Source: an uncultured Alphaproteobacteria bacterium (GTDB lineage Bacteria; Pseudomonadota; Alphaproteobacteria; Paracaedibacterales; CAIULA01). Taken from it: 11,354 nucleotides of DNA. The translations under genes and the position numbers were made by a program. The notes beneath the pieces are model-generated. The model saw only the letters and a program-made list of their open reading frames with translations. It made no database searches and was not told where the DNA came from. Within the stretch, counting starts at the first letter, position 1; each line of letters begins with the position of its first letter. The stretch lies in NCBI GenBank assembly GCA_903905285.1, contig CAIVFQ010000007.1, positions 1-11,354 on the forward strand, written 5' to 3'. Positions 7,964-11,354 of the stretch are shown one piece after another.

Positions 7964-8362
7964 TGACTGTTTGCGTGATCGATTGTTCTTTTTTTATATC
8001 CTCTCTGTTGCCGGATGAAAAAAATTGGAATTTTGACTTCTCAGCTTTTTCCATCTATGTTCCTTCAATATTTTTCTTGGAATGTTTAAATGTTTTGGCA
8101 ACAGCTTTAAAAAAAACAACGAATAATGAAAGATCAATATGAAGATTGCGTTGCGACTTTTAAAGATTTACCCTTTGCGGTTGATCATTTTTCCTCAACT
8201 CAAGAAGCCTTATACCAAATTTCTATGTTTTCACAAAAACACAGTCTTACAAGTTATGATGCCAGTTATTTAGAACTTGCTTTACGTCTAAAATCACCCA
8301 TAGGTACGTTTGATAAAAAGTTAACAGAAGCCTGTAAAACGGAAAAGCCAGTAATTTTATAA
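7963..8362 (+). pseudogene. PIN-domain toxin (VapC-like ribonuclease), split by a one-base frameshift
   Basis: Joined across one frameshift this is a 132-residue PIN ribonuclease, the usual size for VapC-type toxins. The first part (7963-8142 as read) begins MTVCVIDCSFF with catalytic Asp7 and continues YVPSIFFLECLNVL with Glu40. The second part (8126-8362 from its first Met) carries TSYDASYLELA (Asp about 99) and GTFDKKL (Asp about 117), completing the four-acid metal site. The frame breaks at eight A (8109-8116): the present frame reads LKKTTNNERSI-stop, whereas seven A would read LKKQRIMKDQYED and run to the end. All four acidic residues survive, so the break is recent or apparent. It pairs with the antitoxin at 7757 through a one-base stop/start overlap. 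As read, no full toxin is made. Confidence 0.82.
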
Positions 8363-8669
8363 GAGACGACGCACACCATTCATAACATCGCTCCTATTCG
8401 CCTTTAAACGCACGCACAGCGCTTTGGCGGAAGAGAGAAAACAAACCAACCACATACCCGTTTCAATAAGCCTAAGACGTCAACTTAACCCCATTTTCTT
8501 CTAGGGGTTTCTTTCTTCATATCTCTAACAAACAAAAAATTCCTACTATGTTCGTTATCTAGAAATAACACACAGGGATGGTGCCTAACCAAGTCAAAAG
8601 ATCATTTCCCCTGTCAAGCGCTCGAAAAGATACCGGCGACTCGGTAAGTCTTGGTGGATTTGCACAGGG
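8363..8669. other. 307-bp stretch without a gene
   Basis: It separates the PIN toxin (plus) from the terminase remnant (minus), so transcripts converge here. Apart from the terminator-like hairpin at 8487-8509 I see no coding pattern. A minus-strand run in another frame (IHQDLPSRRYLFERLTGE, about 8601-8654) directly beyond the terminase end may be a further phage scrap, unidentified. Confidence 0.4.
8487..8509 (+). terminator. candidate terminator hairpin between convergent genes
   Basis: AACCCC (8487-8492) pairs with GGGGTT (8504-8509) across an 11-base loop, followed by the T-rich TCTTTCTT. It lies about 125 bases past the toxin stop and could work for the plus strand; the minus side lacks a T-run. 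The stem is short, so this is tentative. Confidence 0.38.
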
Positions 8670-9083
8670 TCAACAATGTGAGGTCTTGGCGTTGCCAAAA
8701 GAAATCCTATCATCAACTATATAGAGAAGCGCATCCAGAAAATGGTCGTGCCATCCTTAATCATGCCTTCTTCATAGTAGATATACCTCCTAAGTTCCTT
8801 TAAAAGCTTCTATGTAAATACCGAAGAAAGACTTTTCATCAGGGTAGCACAGGTCAAGCCTTTCTCCTTGCCACGTTAAAAGTGGCCGTGCTGATACGTT
8901 TTGAAAGCAACAATCGAAAGGCTGCCGGAAGTACGAAGGGTATTATACGTATGCTTTATCTGGTTTCTATACAAAACCAAGCTTGAGTGAATCCAACGGT
9001 GGCAATGCTGGCAACTGACTTTCCAGGTTATTTTTGAAAAAAAGATGCTCTTCGATTTGGGTTGGTATTTTAGCAGTCGGCAT
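8670..9083 (-). pseudogene. phage terminase large subunit, fragmented remnant
   Basis: Pieces of a phage DNA-packaging motor ATPase/nuclease appear in order on the minus strand in three frames. The gene starts at ATG 9083 after an AGGGGG ribosome site (MPTAKIPTQIEEH, stop at 8967). Next comes SGSLSIVAFKTYQHG (about 8885-8930), then WQGERLDLCYPDEKSFFGIYIEAF (8802-8873), which matches the Walker B/WQGEELDF-WLDEEPP region of terminases. A large internal deletion follows, and HDHFLDALLYIVDD (8709-8750) matches the conserved nuclease-domain C-terminus, ending at TGA 8670. Only some 140 codons remain of an expected 400-500; the Walker A region is missing. It lies directly downstream of the DUF5681 small-subunit-like gene on the same strand, as in phage packaging modules. 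The assignment rests on recalled family motifs. Confidence 0.72.
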
Positions 9084-9405
9084 ATTTATGACCCCCTATC
9101 TAACCATAACACAAGGATAATGGGTGGACGGGAAGCTCCCCCTCCTCGCCCCCCCGGGTCAAGAAACCAGATATTGAATGGATAGGACATGAGATATATT
9201 CTGTTTGACGAGCCTTGCGACCTTGGCTTTGGGTTGCATTCCTGGCTGTTGTGTCTATGCCCCTAAGACTAAATATCTAACACCCTACAAACCATAAACC
9301 ACACAAACATAACAATATTAAGCCATAGAGAGTATACTAATCCTAAGATCCTACCACTATCCTACCTTTTGAGTGTTTTTACCCCCACTTTTTGGTCACT
9401 CCGAC
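9084..9405. other. 322-bp gap inside the prophage packaging remnant
   Basis: No supported gene. A minus-strand 26-codon frame (9159-9239, beginning MQPKAKVARLVKQ) has no properly spaced ribosome site. The stretch 9265-9366 is strongly strand-skewed (A/C on plus, T/G on minus) and contains three copies of ATCCTA, two extended to ATCCTACC (9340, 9348, 9359). In an intact phage this spot, between small and large terminase genes, would normally be short. Confidence 0.4.
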
Positions 9406-9795
9406 TCACGCGTCATAGTCGTCCTCGTCCATTGCCAAGCCCATGGACGACTCAAATGCCGGAACACCCTTTTTCATCTTCATCCATATTTTTAAAAAGG
9501 TTTGTTTATCTTCCAAACTCAATGTCTTCATCACTTGACTCATATCCATGGCCACATCCGGGGTTTCCTCATTGATAATGGCCAAACTTCTCTCCGGCTT
9601 CGGCCAAAAGTACTCCATGCACAACTTGATGGCCCAAGGTTCTTGCTCCTCCAGAGCCTTCGCAATAAGCTTTTCCGCAACCTTTTGAATGTCTTCCTTG
9701 TTTTTCTCGTAAAACGCTTGGTAATCCTCAGACATTAGGTTCTTGCATTTCGGCCTCCCTGACGGATTGCCGCTCTTTCCAGGCATAAAGACCAT
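9406..9795 (-). CDS. DUF5681-domain protein, terminase small-subunit-like phage protein
   Basis: This 129-residue soluble protein carries the hallmark DUF5681 opening PGKSGNPSGRPK (residues 5-16), followed by a helical region with EKLIAKALEEQEPWAIKLCMEYFWPKP. That layout is typical of small proteins encoded just before phage terminase large subunits and thought to help recognise phage DNA. The start at 9795 is favoured over the Met four codons in, because GAGGAG sits six bases upstream of the first ATG. The acidic C-terminus ends DEDDYDA. Length and frame are intact although the large subunit downstream is destroyed, so the gene is either a recent orphan or retained for another reason. A DNA-packaging role is inferred from context, not shown by catalytic residues. 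Confidence 0.82.
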   Translation of the reverse strand: MVFMPGKSGNPSGRPKCKNLMSEDYQAFYEKNKEDIQKVAEKLIAKALEEQEPWAIKLCMEYFWPKPERSLAIINEETPDVAMDMSQVMKTLSLEDKQTFLKIWMKMKKGVPAFESSMGLAMDEDDYDA

Positions 9796-9881
9796 GATAA
9801 ACTCCTCATGATTGTCTTGTTACTAAAAACCCATCATAATCCCATCAACCATGGATATTTTGAAAGGAATGCTACCCGGAC

Positions 9882-9890
9882 ATTATACCA
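9882..9890 (-). promoter_or_regulatory. extended -10 promoter for the DUF5681 gene
   Basis: On the minus strand TGGTATAAT gives a perfect -10 hexamer with the TGn extension (hexamer at 9882-9887). No good -35 lies at the usual distance, which extended -10 promoters tolerate. It would leave a leader of about 80 bases before the ATG at 9795. Confidence 0.5.
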
Positions 9891-9960
9891 TCCTAACCCC
9901 ATGAAACCCACAGTTTTCTTGGCTCAATGAACCTTCTCAGAGGAATAAACAATCGACAAA

Positions 9961-10257
9961 TTAACCCAAAACCCCTTTCAAGTTTTTGTACACCTCTCCA
10001 CCATTTCTTTTCCCAACAATAACCACGTAGACGATTTTATTTGATTCATCTAATCGATAGATAACGCGGTATTCACCACAATCTCCCCGCCGATAAGGCT
10101 CATAGTTTTTTAAGAGTTTTGAGTCATGAGGTATCGTGATCTCTTGTAGGGCCAGGATATAGTTCTTAACCTGTGCTCGGTGTTTCTTGGGAAGATTCGC
10201 TATAAACTTAGAAACCCTCCTCTCAATGATAAGTTGGTATATATCCCTATTCATCAT
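9961..10257 (-). CDS. RelE/ParE-superfamily toxin (mRNA interferase)
   Basis: This 98-residue protein is a RelE-type toxin, a small ribonuclease that cleaves mRNA in the ribosome when its antitoxin is lost. Typical features are the helical start, SKFIANLPKKHRAQVKNYI (16-34), the beta core EPYRRGDCGEYRVIYRLDE (53-71) with the conserved basic residues Arg57 and Arg64, and the end VYVVIVGKRNGGEVYKNL with Arg84 and Tyr90 in the positions of the catalytic Arg and Tyr. Length is normal and the frame intact. The start overlaps the antitoxin gene by 11 bases (ATGATGAATAG), so the two are translationally coupled; the second ATG at 10254 is an equally possible start. It is probably functional, in contrast to the PIN toxin locus 1.6 kb away. 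Confidence 0.9.
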   Translation of the reverse strand: MMNRDIYQLIIERRVSKFIANLPKKHRAQVKNYILALQEITIPHDSKLLKNYEPYRRGDCGEYRVIYRLDESNKIVYVVIVGKRNGGEVYKNLKGVLG

Positions 10258-10477
10258 TTAAAAATTTGATACTTTCTTCAGGAGACATCCATTGGGCTGT
10301 TTTTTCAGCAGATTCTGCTAACGTTCCCCAAAAGGCGTTTTCTAATTCTAAATAATGTTCGTAAGAAACCATCACAGCAAAAGACCGCCCGGATTTTTCA
10401 ATCACAACAGGCCCCTTCATCGCAGCATTTAAGATAGCGCCTGGTTGCTTATTAAGCTCTGTCGCTGAAACATGCAT
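10247..10477 (-). CDS. Phd/YefM-family antitoxin
   Basis: This 76-residue protein is the antitoxin of the RelE pair. It opens MHVSATELNKQPGAILNAAMKGPVVIEKSGRSFAVMVSYEHYLELE, the standard Phd/YefM N-terminal fold that dimerises and binds operator DNA. The C-terminal part from about residue 50 (WGTLAESAEKTAQWMSPEESIKFL) is the flexible toxin-neutralising tail. It is the first gene of the operon, with the toxin following in an 11-base overlap. The ribosome site is weak (GAGAATGA). It is expected to repress its own promoter at 10502-10541, alone and with toxin. The frame is complete and of usual length. Confidence 0.9.
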   Translation of the reverse strand: MHVSATELNKQPGAILNAAMKGPVVIEKSGRSFAVMVSYEHYLELENAFWGTLAESAEKTAQWMSPEESIKFLNDE

Positions 10478-10501
10478 TATTCATTCTCAACCATAAGTTA
10501 C

Positions 10502-10541
10502 GTATTGTAGTCATAGTACGCAATACAAAGGAAATAGTCAA
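10502..10541 (-). promoter_or_regulatory. promoter with inverted-repeat operator for the Phd/YefM-RelE operon
   Basis: On the minus strand TTGACT (10536-10541) and TACTAT (10513-10518) are separated by exactly 17 bases, a good housekeeping promoter about 35 bases before the antitoxin ATG. The -10 lies between the arms of a perfect inverted repeat, GTATTG (10502-10507) and CAATAC (10521-10526). A repressor on those arms would cover the -10, matching the usual autoregulation of these operons. Confidence 0.6.
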
Positions 10542-10873
10542 TGATTTCCATCAAAAGCCCATCTATTCATGAATATAACCCCATCCTTGTAATGGCACGT
10601 CTTTCATTCTCCATCATTTCCAGGACGGCAAAAAGTTACTTTCCTGGAACCTGCACAAAACAAGAGGTCTCAGAGAATTTTGAGCCAAGAATGCAATCTT
10701 ACGTGCATTCTGTTAAGGGTTCATTCTCTTACTATGCCCTTGATAATTCATTGATATTCCCTTGTTATTTTAGGGATTTTTCGTCATAAACCATTGATTT
10801 CTGGGACTTTCAGACGATGTCATTGTTAAAAACAATAATAACAATACCCACGGGGGCCTATTTCGTCTTCCCT
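10542..10873. other. 332-bp stretch without a supported gene
   Basis: A plus-strand frame of 82 codons starts at 10541 and has AAAGGA nearby, but its product shows no motif or membrane segment, and its start lies on the -35 of the divergent toxin-antitoxin promoter. I do not count it as a gene. The minus strand has only short broken frames. TTAAAAACAATAATAACAAT near 10827 is simple A-rich sequence. Confidence 0.4.
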
Positions 10874-11173
10874 TTATGGGGCACTGGTTTGGAAGGCGTG
10901 ATCCAAAGGATTTTTCACCGGCAAACTAGACATACTTAGGAACTCCCCACATTCCGTCGAGTGTATCAAGAGTGTCAGTTCATGACCCTGACACTTGACA
11001 AAAATTGAGGTATCTTCTACAACAACGTCGGGAATGTCGGTACCTAACCCCAGCACTTTCCCAAAAACAATGGGGTCTGTCACTGCACAGGAATGGTTAA
11101 TATATTCTCTGGGATAGTGCGCGCTTGGAGATGTCTGATTGAAGCGACAATACGCTTTACCATAAAGTCCCAT
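10874..11173 (-). CDS. small protein of unknown function with weak SET-domain-like motifs, possibly truncated
   Basis: I do not firmly recognise this 99-residue protein. It contains REYINHSC (residues 22-29) and, 33 residues later, GHELTLLI (63-70) followed by TECGE. This resembles the NHSC-PN and GEELT-DY motifs of SET-domain protein lysine methyltransferases, at about the right spacing. The rest of a SET domain is not evident: the N-terminal G-G and Y-G motifs are absent, the Pro-Asn after NHSC is replaced, and the final Tyr motif is not seen. The frame is closed by a stop ten codons upstream of the ATG at 11173, and the ribosome site is weak (GGAC). It may be the C-terminal remnant of a longer gene or a coincidental match. 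It follows another minus-strand gene that ends at 11232. Confidence 0.4.
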   Translation of the reverse strand: MGLYGKAYCRFNQTSPSAHYPREYINHSCAVTDPIVFGKVLGLGTDIPDVVVEDTSIFVKCQGHELTLLIHSTECGEFLSMSSLPVKNPLDHAFQTSAP

Positions 11174-11231
11174 TTTTATGTCCAGACTGTAAAGTAGTTA
11201 AAAAGATGTGCCGTCTTTCCTTTCATCAGCA

Positions 11232-11354
11232 CTATTTATCCGCCCAAGAACTCGCCATGTTAGCTTCTACAAGCCCTAGGGTACTCGCTGTTGGAAAAAC
11301 ATCTAACATGCCTTGTACCATAGCCTCTTCAAGAGCTTTAATGACCTTAGGGGC
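11232..11354 (-). CDS. C-terminal 40 residues of an unidentified protein (runs off the window)
   Basis: An open minus-strand frame enters from the window edge and ends with TAG at 11232. The visible peptide, with KVIKALEEAMVQGMLDVFPTA and ending ASSWADK, is amphipathic and alpha-helical in character and reads like real protein, with no stop in 40 codons. No family can be named from this much. It lies upstream of and on the same strand as the SET-like small gene, 58 bases away. Confidence 0.45.
   Translation of the reverse strand, partial: APKVIKALEEAMVQGMLDVFPTASTLGLVEANMASSWADK

Noticed and set aside
9369..9738. Plus-strand frames of 68 and 78 codons
   Set aside because: Antisense to the DUF5681 gene, which has the better start, motif and ribosome site.
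10541..10789. Plus-strand 82-codon frame with a nearby AAAGGA
   Set aside because: No recognisable motif or compositional support, and its start coincides with the -35 of the divergent toxin-antitoxin promoter.
1..11354. CRISPR array, tRNA, rRNA or riboswitch
   Set aside because: No regularly spaced repeats, no cloverleaf-like sequence and no conserved RNA motif were seen when reading both strands.

Overview
The window looks like a decaying accessory region of an AT-rich bacterial genome. The gene content fits an obligate or facultative intracellular alphaproteobacterium (Holosporales or Rickettsiales-like): an MHS-family (ProP-like) transporter, nested insertion sequences, two type II toxin-antitoxin loci, prophage packaging remnants and many broken genes. 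This placement is inference from content; there is no rRNA or tRNA here to confirm it.

Layout. 134-2658: a RimJ/RimL-type GNAT acetyltransferase on the minus strand, divergent from a complete MsbA-type half-size ABC exporter on the plus strand. 2809-4734: a heavily decayed ISAs1-family (H-repeat) transposase, interrupted by an IS256-family element at 3221-4617 that still has near-perfect terminal inverted repeats and an exact 9-bp target duplication. The IS256 transposase is itself split by one extra base in a G7/C7 run. 4786-5520: a secreted cysteine-rich orphan protein. 5759-7107: an MHS/ProP-like major facilitator split into two halves by a one-base loss in an A6 run. 7108-7756: no recognisable gene, but a promoter-like palindrome just before the next locus. 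7757-8362: an eroded Phd/YefM-type antitoxin overlapping a PIN (VapC-like) toxin that is split at an A8 run. 8670-9795: a prophage packaging remnant on the minus strand, with an intact DUF5681 (terminase small-subunit-like) gene followed by shredded pieces of the terminase large subunit. 9961-10477: an intact Phd/YefM-RelE toxin-antitoxin operon with a good promoter whose -10 sits inside an inverted repeat. 10874-11354: a 99-residue protein with weak SET-domain-like motifs and the C-terminal end of an unidentified gene running off the window.

The main theme is gene decay with surviving selfish or addiction modules. Three unrelated genes (IS256 transposase, MHS transporter, PIN toxin) are each split by a single-base indel in a homopolymer, with otherwise well-conserved protein on both sides. 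This means recent pseudogenisation, sequencing error, or expression by slippage at homopolymers; the sequence alone cannot decide. The genes most likely to be functional are the ABC exporter, the acetyltransferase, the secreted protein, the RelE pair and the DUF5681 gene. I found no convincing wholly new system. The least explained pieces are the cysteine-rich secreted protein, the SET-like small protein, and the acetyltransferase/exporter pair.
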